From Streptomyces xanthophaeus (GTDB lineage: Bacteria; Actinomycetota; Actinomycetes; Streptomycetales; Streptomycetaceae), in the NCBI RefSeq assembly GCF_030440515.1, contig NZ_CP076543.1:5838501-5902500 (forward strand): a stretch of DNA of 64,000 nucleotides. Reading direction: 5' to 3'. Within the stretch, counting starts at the first letter, position 1. Each line of letters begins with the position of its first letter. The notes below the pieces were generated by a model, which made no database searches, was not told the origin of the DNA, and saw nothing but the letters and a program-made list of their open reading frames with translations. Position numbers and translations under genes: made by a program. Below, one piece after another: positions 55,738 through 62,689 of the stretch.

Positions 55738-56364
55738 TCAGCGGGGCGGGGCCCCGGTGGTCTCGCGGGCCCCGGCGGCCAGCCGCTTCTCCTCGCGGCG
55801 CTGGGCGCGACGGCGCAGGAAGCGGCGGATCCGGCTCCAGAGGAAGAACAGTATGGCCAGCCCGACGGCCAGCAGCACGGCCGCGATGATCGCGGCGGCC
55901 TCGGGATTGAACATCGCGAAGGTGACGAGCCCGGCCACGCCGAGGTCCTCGGCGATGCTCATGCCCACATTGGTGAAGGGCTCGGGCGAGGTGTTGATCG
56001 CCATCCGGGTGCCGGCCTTGACGAAATGGCTGGCCAGCGCCGTGGAGCCGCCGACCGCGGCGGCGGTGATCTCGGGGAGTGAGCCGGTCTGCCCGGCCAG
56101 CAGCGCACCGATCACCGCACCGGACAGCGGCCGGATCACCGTGTGGACGGTGTCCCATATCGAGTCCATGTACGGGACCTTGTCGGCGATCGCCTCGCAC
56201 AGGAACAGCACCGCCGCGACGATCAGCACGTCCGTGCGCTGCAGGGAGGCGGGAACGTCGTCGGTGAGGCCGGTGCGGCCGAAGATGCCGAGCAGGAGGA
56301 CCACGGCGTAAGCGTTGATCCCACTGGCCCAGCCGCTGGTGAAGACCAGGGGGAGCACACTCAT
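55738..56364 (-). CDS. DUF4126 membrane protein
   Basis: 208 aa with five or six hydrophobic segments. MSVLPLVFTSGWASGINAYAVVLLLGIFGR, VLIVAAVLFLCEAIADKVPYMDSIWDTVHTVIRPLSGAVIGALL, AAAVGGSTALASHFVKAGTRMAINTSPEPFTNVGMSIAEDLG and AIIAAVLLAVGLAILFFLW match the DUF4126 family as I recall it. The tail is strongly basic (RIRRFLRRRAQRREEKRL). Function is unknown; related proteins resemble small transporters. It is on the minus strand, 49 bp upstream of the CrtI-like gene. Confidence 0.85.
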   Translation of the reverse strand: MSVLPLVFTSGWASGINAYAVVLLLGIFGRTGLTDDVPASLQRTDVLIVAAVLFLCEAIADKVPYMDSIWDTVHTVIRPLSGAVIGALLAGQTGSLPEITAAAVGGSTALASHFVKAGTRMAINTSPEPFTNVGMSIAEDLGVAGLVTFAMFNPEAAAIIAAVLLAVGLAILFFLWSRIRRFLRRRAQRREEKRLAAGARETTGAPPR

Positions 56365-56446
56365 CGGATCATCATGCCGTACGGGAACGCATAAAAGTGA
56401 GGGGACGGCCGCACGGCGGCCATCCCCTCACCCACGTTGTCCGGGG

Positions 56447-56848
56447 CTAGTGCCCCTGCTCGTCACGGCGGCGCTGCCACCGTTCCTCGATGCGGGTCAT
56501 CATCGACCGACGCTGCCGGTTCCGGCCACGGGCCGGGCCGCCAGTACTTCCGGAGACGGGCTGCTCGCCAGGCTTGGGTGCCTTGCGCCAACCGGTGACC
56601 ACCAGGACCGTACATCCCAGCATGACGAGGAAACCCACCACGCTGATCCAGAGCACGTTCGGAATGATCACACCGGTCATGAGGAGCGCGATACCCACCA
56701 CAATGCCTGCGACTGCCTGGTAGACCCGTCGCCGGGTGTACGTACGCAGTCCGCTTCCCTCAAGCGCTGTCGCGAACTTGGGATCTTCGGCGTACAGCGC
56801 TCGCTCCATCTGCTCGAGCATTCGCTGCTCGTGCTCCGAGAGCGGCAC
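56447..56848 (-). CDS. DUF3040 membrane protein
   Basis: 133 aa starting at GTG 56848 (MPLSEHEQRMLEQMERALYAEDPKFA), the invariant opening of DUF3040 proteins in actinobacteria, with GAGGA upstream. Two membrane spans follow (VYQAVAGIVVGIALLMTGVI and VLWISVVGFLVMLGCTVLVV). The tail is basic (GRNRQRRSMMTRIEERWQRRRDEQ). The family is often found beside mraZ and division genes; its role is unknown. A 294-bp gap upstream holds nothing I can identify. Confidence 0.9.
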   Translation of the reverse strand: MPLSEHEQRMLEQMERALYAEDPKFATALEGSGLRTYTRRRVYQAVAGIVVGIALLMTGVIIPNVLWISVVGFLVMLGCTVLVVTGWRKAPKPGEQPVSGSTGGPARGRNRQRRSMMTRIEERWQRRRDEQGH

Positions 56849-57142
56849 GGGAGTCCTCCTCATCCGTCGGTCGCGGGGGGTAGCGACCAGGGGTCCCCTT
56901 CAGGATAGGCGGGGAATCGCCCCCGTGACACCCGCCCTCTACGCCGCGTTCCAAATGGGCGCGGCCCAGAAATGACGCAGCCGGTGAAAGCGCTGCGTGA
57001 AAACCGTACCGCCGCGGGGGCGGTCACTGAGGCGCTTATTCCCCAATGGTCCGTCCACCATGCCGGTCTTGCACCTGATCATACGGGGCCGACCGGCGGA
57101 TCGGAGGGTGTGCGGCCGACTCCGCGCGCGGAAGGTCGCGGT

Positions 57143-57901
57143 TCAGGCTTGCTTCTCACCCAGGACGTGCAGCTGGGTGGCGACCGCGTGGAAGGCGGGC
57201 AGCTCGGCGGCGGCCTCCTCCAGGCGCAGCAGTGCCTCCACGGCGCCGGGCTCGGTGTCCACCAGGACCCCGGGCACGAGGTCGGCGAAGATCCGCACGC
57301 CGTGCACCGCGCCGACCGCGAGGCCGGCGTCGCCGACCAGCTCGGAGAGCTGCTCGGCGGTGAAGCGGCGCGGTACCGGGTCGCCGGAGCCCCAGCGGCC
57401 GGCCGGGTCGGTGAGGGCGGTACGGGCCTCCGTGAAGTGCCCGGCCAGGGCGCGGGCCAGCACGGCCCCGCCGAGACCGGCGGCCAGCAGGCTGAGCGTG
57501 CCGCCGGCCCGCAGCGCGGCCACCGTGTTGGCCACGCCCTCCGCGGGGTCGTCCACGTACTCCAGCACGCCGTGGCAGAGCACCACGTCGTAGGCGTCCT
57601 GCTCGACGACGTCCAACAGGCCCTGCGCGTCGCCCTGGACGCCGCGCACCAGATCGGCGACACCGGCCTCGGCCACCCGGCGCTCCAGCCCGAACAGCGC
57701 GTTCGGGCTGGGGTCGACCACGGTGACCCGGTGGCCCAGACGGGCCACCGGCACGGCGAACTTGCCGGTGCCGCCACCGGTGTCGAGCACGTCCAGCACA
57801 TCCCGCCCGGTCGCCTTCACCCGGCGGTCGAGCGCCTCCTTGAGGACCTCCCACACCACGGCGGTGCGGAGGGAGGCACGGGGGCGGGAAGTGTCCGACA
57901 C
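57143..57901 (-). CDS. Class I SAM-dependent methyltransferase
   Basis: 252 aa. The SAM motif I is VLDVLDTGGGTGKFAVPVARLG (DxGxGxG form), followed by VTVVDPSPNAL (motif II acid), VQGDAQGLLDVVEQDAYDVVLCHGVLEYVDDP (motif IV region) and LRAGGTLSLLAA (motif VI). The C-terminal half (VRIFADLVPGVLVDTEPG, FHAVATQLHVLGEKQ) is the type seen in CmoA/TrmM-like or UbiE-like proteins. The substrate is unknown. It lies on the minus strand, upstream of the DUF3040 gene and 73 bp from the HEPN gene that precedes it. Confidence 0.9.
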   Translation of the reverse strand: MSDTSRPRASLRTAVVWEVLKEALDRRVKATGRDVLDVLDTGGGTGKFAVPVARLGHRVTVVDPSPNALFGLERRVAEAGVADLVRGVQGDAQGLLDVVEQDAYDVVLCHGVLEYVDDPAEGVANTVAALRAGGTLSLLAAGLGGAVLARALAGHFTEARTALTDPAGRWGSGDPVPRRFTAEQLSELVGDAGLAVGAVHGVRIFADLVPGVLVDTEPGAVEALLRLEEAAAELPAFHAVATQLHVLGEKQA

Positions 57902-57974
57902 GGCTGATGGCTCCTCGGCGCGGTAAAGGGTGAGCGGTCCTGGCCCACCCTATTGCCTTCCGCCGCCGGGCAGC

Positions 57975-58469
57975 TCATCCCGCGTCCGGATGCTCCGGAC
58001 GTGGTTGCGGCAGGCTCTTCTCCAGGGGCTGGGGCGCCGTCCGGACGGTGAGCATCCGCTCCACCAGGCGAAGGAACATCGAGGCCGCCCGCACCAGATC
58101 GTCCGCGTCCCGGCGGCTCGCCGCGTCCGCTATCCCCGCCTCGGCCCTGGCCCGGCGCGCGGCGCCGGAGGCGAAGAGGGCGCTCCACTCGGCCAGCTCC
58201 GGCGCTATCTCGGGCAGCACCTCCCACGCGCTGCGGATCCGGGGCCGCCGCCGCGGGTTCACCGGTTCGGGCCGGGCGCGCGCGGCGAGCACGGCCGCTG
58301 CGGTGCGCAGCGCGGCGAGATGGGCGGTGGCGTAGCGCTCGTTGGGACGGGTCAGCCGGGCGGCCTCGGCCAGGCCGCTGTGGGCTTTGGCGAGCAGGTC
58401 GAGGGCGGCCGGTGGGGCGGTCGACCTGCGCAGGACGGGGTGGACAGGGGACGGGGACGGTGTGGCCAT
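57975..58469 (-). CDS. SAV_6107-type HEPN-domain protein
   Basis: 164 aa, all helical: ALDLLAKAHSGLAEAARLTRPNERYATAHLAALRTAAAVLAAR, then RSAWEVLPEIAPELAEWSALFASGAARRARAEAG and ADDLVRAASMFLRLVERML. It matches the actinobacterial HEPN family named after S. avermitilis SAV_6107, often found near DNA polymerase IV or division genes. The catalytic Rx4-6H motif of RNase HEPN proteins is not evident, so nuclease activity is doubtful. The GAGG site upstream of ATG 58469 is good. It is divergent from the TetR-controlled operon. Confidence 0.87.
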   Translation of the reverse strand: MATPSPSPVHPVLRRSTAPPAALDLLAKAHSGLAEAARLTRPNERYATAHLAALRTAAAVLAARARPEPVNPRRRPRIRSAWEVLPEIAPELAEWSALFASGAARRARAEAGIADAASRRDADDLVRAASMFLRLVERMLTVRTAPQPLEKSLPQPRPEHPDAG

Positions 58470-58600
58470 GACGAACCTCCTGTCGATGCGTTGCCCCCAT
58501 CGTGACGCTCCCCACTGACAATTGCGCTGACCTGGGCTTTTACGGTCACGAACCGGGCAACTACCCCCTCCTGCGCACCTGGTGCGAAGAAGGATGCTAG

Positions 58601-58628
58601 TTTTTGAACTGACCGGTCAGTTCAAAAA
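58601..58628. promoter_or_regulatory. 28-bp perfect palindrome, TetR-type operator
   Basis: TTTTTGAACTGACC (58601-58614) and GGTCAGTTCAAAAA (58615-58628) are perfect complements with no spacer. It lies 14 bp before the ATPase start, over the probable promoter/5' leader. The operon ends with a TetR gene, the usual autoregulation layout. GAACTGACCGGTCAGTTC is typical of TetR operators for YhgE/ABC-type exporters. Confidence 0.88.
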
Positions 58629-58641
58629 GAAGGGGGACGGC

Positions 58642-59538
58642 GTGGACAGCCCGCACGGCGCGGCCGTCAAGGCCGAGGACTTCGGACTCAAGGGCCCGCG
58701 AGGCTGGGCCTTCCGGGGAGTCGGTATCGACGCGGCGCCCGGCTCGCTCATCGCGGTCGAAGGCCCCTCCGGCAGTGGTCGTACCTGCCTGCTCCTCGCC
58801 CTCACCGGGCGGATGAAGCCCACCCGGGGCCACGCCGAGGTCGGCGGCCACCGGCTGCCGAAGCGCATGACGGCGGTCCGCCGGATCGCCGCACTCGGCC
58901 CGGTCGCCGGGGTCAACGAGCTCGACCAGGCCCTCACCGTCGCCGAACAGCTGCGCGAGGGCGCCCTGCTCCAGCGCCACTACGGCGCCCCGGTCCGCGC
59001 GATGCTGCGGCCACGGGCCGAGCGCCGCGCCACGGCAGAGGCGCGGATCGCCGCAGCCCTGGAGGCCGCCGGACTGGACCTCGCCACGCTGCCCAAGGGC
59101 GGGCGGACCTCCGTACGGGACCTGGAACGGCTGGAGTCCGTACGGCTGTCCGTCGCCATTGCGCTGCTGGGCTCCCCGGGGCTGCTGGCCCTCGACGACC
59201 TCGACCTCAAGCTGTCGGACACCGAACGTGCCGAGGCCTGGGACCTGCTCCGCTCGGTCGCCGCCCGCGGGATCACCGTCCTCGCGGTGTGCAGCGAGGC
59301 ACCCGCCGACGCGGTCGTCCTGCGGACCTCCCCCAAGGACCCGGACGGGCCGGACGCGCCCGCCGTCGTACAGAGCGCCGCCGCCGCCGCCGACGCGGAC
59401 GCGGACGCGGACGCAGCCGCCGACAGCGGCTCCGGGACCGACACGAAGCACGACACCGAGCACGACACGAAGAGCGATTCCGAGAACGACGACACGAAGG
59501 GGGCGGACGATGCGCTCGCCGAAGCTGGCCGCGCTTGA
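58642..59538 (+). CDS. ABC-type ATPase subunit lacking a canonical signature motif
   Basis: 298 aa from the GTG at 58642 (AGGGGGA upstream). Walker A is VEGPSGSGRTCLLLALTGRMKPTRG, the Q-loop region is AALGPVAGVNELDQALTVAEQL, and Walker B is LGSPGLLALDDLDLKL. Where LSGGQ is expected it reads SVRDLERLESVRLSVAIAL. The Walker B acid is followed by Asp rather than Glu. The tail from about 250 is low-complexity Asp/Ala/Ser-Glu (ADADADADAAADSGSGTDTK), disordered. It overlaps the YhgE/Pip gene by 29 bp and is presumably its partner. Confidence 0.85.
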   Translation: MDSPHGAAVKAEDFGLKGPRGWAFRGVGIDAAPGSLIAVEGPSGSGRTCLLLALTGRMKPTRGHAEVGGHRLPKRMTAVRRIAALGPVAGVNELDQALTVAEQLREGALLQRHYGAPVRAMLRPRAERRATAEARIAAALEAAGLDLATLPKGGRTSVRDLERLESVRLSVAIALLGSPGLLALDDLDLKLSDTERAEAWDLLRSVAARGITVLAVCSEAPADAVVLRTSPKDPDGPDAPAVVQSAAAAADADADADAAADSGSGTDTKHDTEHDTKSDSENDDTKGADDALAEAGRA

Positions 59539-61606
59539 GCTGAAGCGGTTCGGGCGGGGGAAACTGCCCCGGGCCGCTCTCGTCGCGCTGCTCCTGCTGC
59601 CGCTGCTCTACGGAGCCCTGTACCTGTGGTCCTTCTGGGACCCGTACAAGCGGCTCGACCAGGTGCCCGTCGCCATCGTCAACTCCGACAAGGGCACGAC
59701 CGTCGACGGCAAGCGCCTCGACGTCGGCACCGAGATCGCCGAGAAGCTGCACGCCAGCAAGAAGTCCTTCGACTGGCGCTATGCGAGCCCCGAGGAGGCG
59801 GCCAAGGGCCTGGAGGACGGTACGTACTACCTGACCCTGACCCTGCCCGCCGACTTCAGCGCGAAGATCGCCTCCAGCTCCGGCGACGACCCCACCACCG
59901 GGGCGCTCCAGGTCCGCACGAACGACGCCAACAACTACATCGTCGGCTCGATCTCGCGCTCCGTCTTCGCCGAGGTCCGCTCCGCGGCGTCCGCCAACGC
60001 CTCCCGCGGCTTCCTCGACAAGATCTTCGTCAACTTCTCCGACCTGCACGACAAGACCGCCGAGGCGGCCGACGGCGCGGACAAGCTCAAGGACGGCGCG
60101 GGCAAGGCCCAGGAAGGCGCCAAGGAGCTCGCCGACGGCCTCGACACGGCGCAGGAGAAGTCCGGCGAGCTCAACAGCGGTCTGCAGAAGCTGAACACGG
60201 CGGCCGGCAAGCTGGAGACCGGCTCCAAGGACGTCGCGGACGGTACGCAGGCGGTGGCCGACAAGATCAACGGGGCCGCGGACAAGGCCCGTCCCTTCGT
60301 CAAGGACCCCAAGAACCTGGCCGACACCGCCGAGCTGGTCGCCGACACCGCGAAGGTCGTCCGCGACCACCTCGACAAGTTCACCGAGAAGGCCCCGGCC
60401 GCCGCCGCTGCCGCCAAGAAGGCGGCCACCGTCGCCGACACCTACTACACCAAGCACTGCGTGACCCCCGGCGGCGAACCGCACCTGGCCTCCTGCCCCG
60501 ACCTGAAGACGGTCCGGGACAGCACGGCCCAGGCCGCCGAGCTCAGCGGGGACGTCAGCGTCCTGGCCAAGAACACCAACGGTGACGTCGCCAAGCTCCG
60601 CACCCAGCTCACCGACCTGGAGAACAAGGCCCGCGTGCTCGTCGACAAGGCCCCGCAGCTCGCGGGCGACCTCGACGCGGCCGTCGCCAAGGTCAACGCC
60701 CTCAACGACGGCGCCCACAAGGTGTCCGCCGGCATGGCCCAGCTGCACACCGGCCTCGGCTCCGCCACCACCGGCTCCGGCGCCCTCACCGACGGAGTCG
60801 GCAAGCTCGGCGACGGAGCCCACCAGCTCGACGGCGGCATGTACAAGCTCGTCGACGGCACCGGCGAGCTCGCCGGCGGCCTGCACGAGGGCGCCGGCAA
60901 GATCCCCGACTACGACCAGCAGCAGCGCGACCAGCGCACCCAGGTCATGGCCGACCCGATCCAGCTCGCCAACCAGTCCCTGCACAAGGCGCCCAACTAC
61001 GGCACCGGCTTCGCGCCCTACTTCATCCCGCTCTCCCTCTGGGTCGGCTCGATGGTCGCCTACATGCTCATCGCCCCGCTGAACCGGCGGGCCCTGGCCG
61101 CCGGTGCCTCGCCCTGGCGGGTCGCCCTCGCCGGCTGGCTGCCCGTGGCGGGCCTCGGCACGGCGCAGGTGGCCCTGCTGATGTCCGTACTGCACTGGGC
61201 GCCCGGCCTCGGTCTGAAGATGGCCCACCCGGCCCTGACCATCGGCTTCCTGATGCTGGTCACCGGATGCTTCGCGGCGATCGTCCAGTGGCTCAACGCC
61301 AAGTTCGGCGCCGCCGGCCGCATCCTGGTGCTGGCCGTCCTGATGCTCCAGCTGACCTCGGCGGGCGGCACCTACCCCGTGCAGACCAGCCCGGACTTCT
61401 TCAACTGGATCCACCCGTACCTGCCGATGTCGTACATCGTCGAGAGCCTGCGCCGCCTCATCACCGGTGGCGACCTCGCCCCGGTCTGGCAGGGTGGCGC
61501 GGTCCTGCTGGCCTTCACCGCCGGCGCCCTGGCCCTCACCGCGCTCGCCGCCCGCGGCAAGCAGGTGTGGACCATGGACCGACTGCACCCGGAACTCAGC
61601 CTGTAG
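59510..61606 (+). CDS. YhgE/Pip-domain membrane protein (ABC-2-like exporter)
   Basis: 698 aa. The N-terminal span (ALVALLLLPLLYGALYLWSF, about 23-42) is followed by DPYKRLDQVPVAIVNSDKGTTVDGKRLDVG, the YhgE signature. A large extracellular region (about 50-500) is a helical repeat of ADGAxKLKDGA / GLxTAQEKSGELNSGLQKLNTAA type. The last 190 residues hold five or six spans (YFIPLSLWVGSMVAYMLIAPL, GWLPVAGLGTAQVALLM, LTIGFLMLVTGCFAAIVQWL, ILVLAVLMLQLTSAGGTYPV). Two Cys in the middle (KHCVTPGG, LASCPDL) may form a disulfide. It is similar to type VII secretion EsaA-related and phage-infection proteins; the cargo is unknown. Confidence 0.92.
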   Translation: MRSPKLAALELKRFGRGKLPRAALVALLLLPLLYGALYLWSFWDPYKRLDQVPVAIVNSDKGTTVDGKRLDVGTEIAEKLHASKKSFDWRYASPEEAAKGLEDGTYYLTLTLPADFSAKIASSSGDDPTTGALQVRTNDANNYIVGSISRSVFAEVRSAASANASRGFLDKIFVNFSDLHDKTAEAADGADKLKDGAGKAQEGAKELADGLDTAQEKSGELNSGLQKLNTAAGKLETGSKDVADGTQAVADKINGAADKARPFVKDPKNLADTAELVADTAKVVRDHLDKFTEKAPAAAAAAKKAATVADTYYTKHCVTPGGEPHLASCPDLKTVRDSTAQAAELSGDVSVLAKNTNGDVAKLRTQLTDLENKARVLVDKAPQLAGDLDAAVAKVNALNDGAHKVSAGMAQLHTGLGSATTGSGALTDGVGKLGDGAHQLDGGMYKLVDGTGELAGGLHEGAGKIPDYDQQQRDQRTQVMADPIQLANQSLHKAPNYGTGFAPYFIPLSLWVGSMVAYMLIAPLNRRALAAGASPWRVALAGWLPVAGLGTAQVALLMSVLHWAPGLGLKMAHPALTIGFLMLVTGCFAAIVQWLNAKFGAAGRILVLAVLMLQLTSAGGTYPVQTSPDFFNWIHPYLPMSYIVESLRRLITGGDLAPVWQGGAVLLAFTAGALALTALAARGKQVWTMDRLHPELSL

Positions 61607-61620
61607 GGACGTGTTGACCT

Positions 61621-62268
61621 GTGACAATCAGCGCCATGGAAAGCAGCAGCACCGGTACGGGTACCGGCGGGGGCCGTCGTGCGATCACCCGGCAGAAGCT
61701 CTACGAAGCGGCCGTCACCCTGATCGCGGAGCAGGGCTTCTCCGCGACCACGGTCGATGAGATCGCCGAGCGGGCGGGCGTCGCGAAGGGCACGGTCTAC
61801 TACAACTTCGCGAGCAAGAACGAGCTCTTCGAGGAGCTGCTGAGGCACGGCGTCGGCCTGCTGACGGTCTCTCTGCGGACGGCGGCCGAGGAGACGGAGG
61901 CCCGCGGCGGCAGCCGTGTCGAGGCGCTCGACGCCATGATCCGCGCGGGGCTCGTCTTCATCGACCGGTACCCGGCCTTCACCCAGCTGTACGTCGCCGA
62001 ACTGTGGCGCACCAACCGGGCGTGGCAGTCCACGCTGATGGTGGTCCGGCAGGAGGCGGTGGCCGTCGTGGAGAAGGTGCTGCGCGAGGGCGTCGAACGC
62101 GGTGAGCTGAGCGCCGAGATCGATGTGCCGCTCACGGCGGCCGCGATGGTCGGGATGGTGCTGGTGGCCGCCCTGGACTGGCAGTCCTTCCAGAGCGAGC
62201 GGTCCCTGGACGACGTCCACTCGGCGCTGTCGCTGCTGCTGCGGGGCCGGGTCAGCGGCAACCGCTGA
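61621..62268 (+). CDS. TetR-family transcriptional regulator
   Basis: 215 aa. The DNA-binding part is TRQKLYEAAVTLIAEQGFSATTVDEIAERAGVAKGTVYYNFASKNELFEELLRHG (about 23-77). The ligand domain follows (FIDRYPAFTQLYVAELWRTNRAWQSTLMVVRQEAVAVV, and the C-terminal TAAAMVGMVLVAALDWQ). The GTG at 61621 and an ATG five codons later are both possible. Third gene of the ATPase-YhgE unit (14 bp after it), it most likely represses the operon by binding the palindrome at 58601-58628. The ligand is unknown. Confidence 0.93.
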   Translation: MTISAMESSSTGTGTGGGRRAITRQKLYEAAVTLIAEQGFSATTVDEIAERAGVAKGTVYYNFASKNELFEELLRHGVGLLTVSLRTAAEETEARGGSRVEALDAMIRAGLVFIDRYPAFTQLYVAELWRTNRAWQSTLMVVRQEAVAVVEKVLREGVERGELSAEIDVPLTAAAMVGMVLVAALDWQSFQSERSLDDVHSALSLLLRGRVSGNR

Positions 62269-62440
62269 GTTCCGGTGCTCCGGCACCCCCCAGTCGGCGG
62301 TGCCGCGCGGGCGCGCCGCCCCGTAGAACTGGTGGGGCCGGCCGCGACGGCTGAGTATCCGTACCTAGGCACGGAAATGAGTACGTGCGCGGATGGGCTC
62401 CCACCTGCGCGGACGCCAGACTGGGAGCAACGGACAGGAG

Positions 62441-62484
62441 ACCCGGTCCGCACCGCCGACACGGGGCTGCGGAGCGGACCGGGT
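62441..62484 (+). terminator. Hairpin after the TetR operon
   Basis: ACCCGGTCCGC (62441-62451) and GCGGACCGGGT (62474-62484) form a perfect 11-bp stem with a 22-base loop. It lies 170 bp past the TetR stop codon, so it may terminate that operon or belong to an unannotated transcript. Confidence 0.5.
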
Positions 62485-62618
62485 GCCTCCTTCCGTGACC
62501 GGGACGGGGGACACGGCACCCGGTGAAGAGATACGTGAAGCGGCGGGGCTCGGGGGGATCGAGCCTCGCCGTTTCGCGTCCGCGGGTTCGGCGGACCGTG
62601 CGCCCGCCCGCGCCGCCG

Positions 62619-62668
62619 CTGCCGGGGCTCCGCCCCGGACCCCGCGCCTCACACGCCGGCGAGGCTGA
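62619..62668. repeat. Dispersed GC-rich intergenic repeat copy
   Basis: TGCCGGGGCTCCGCCCCGGA followed by CCCCGCGCCTCACACGCCGG CGAGGCTGAA is a reverse-orientation copy of the family element, with hairpin GGGGCTCCGCCCC. It ends 22 bp before the stop of the convergent transglutaminase-like gene. Confidence 0.7.
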
Positions 62669-62689
62669 AAGATCGCCTCGAACGGTGCT

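Larger units (their letters stand above)
62269..62689. other. Intergenic region with hairpins and a repeat copy
   Basis: 421 bp between convergent genes. It contains the palindrome TCCGTACCTAGGCACGGA (62358-62375), a long hairpin (62441-62484) and a copy of the dispersed repeat (62619-62668). Short open frames here lack ribosome sites and have low-information Arg/Pro-rich products, so no gene is called. Confidence 0.65.

Noticed and set aside
59273..61627. 784-aa minus-strand frame opposite the YhgE/Pip gene
   Set aside because: Val/Gly/Leu-rich antisense frame caused by codon bias of the exporter gene; no recognisable domain.
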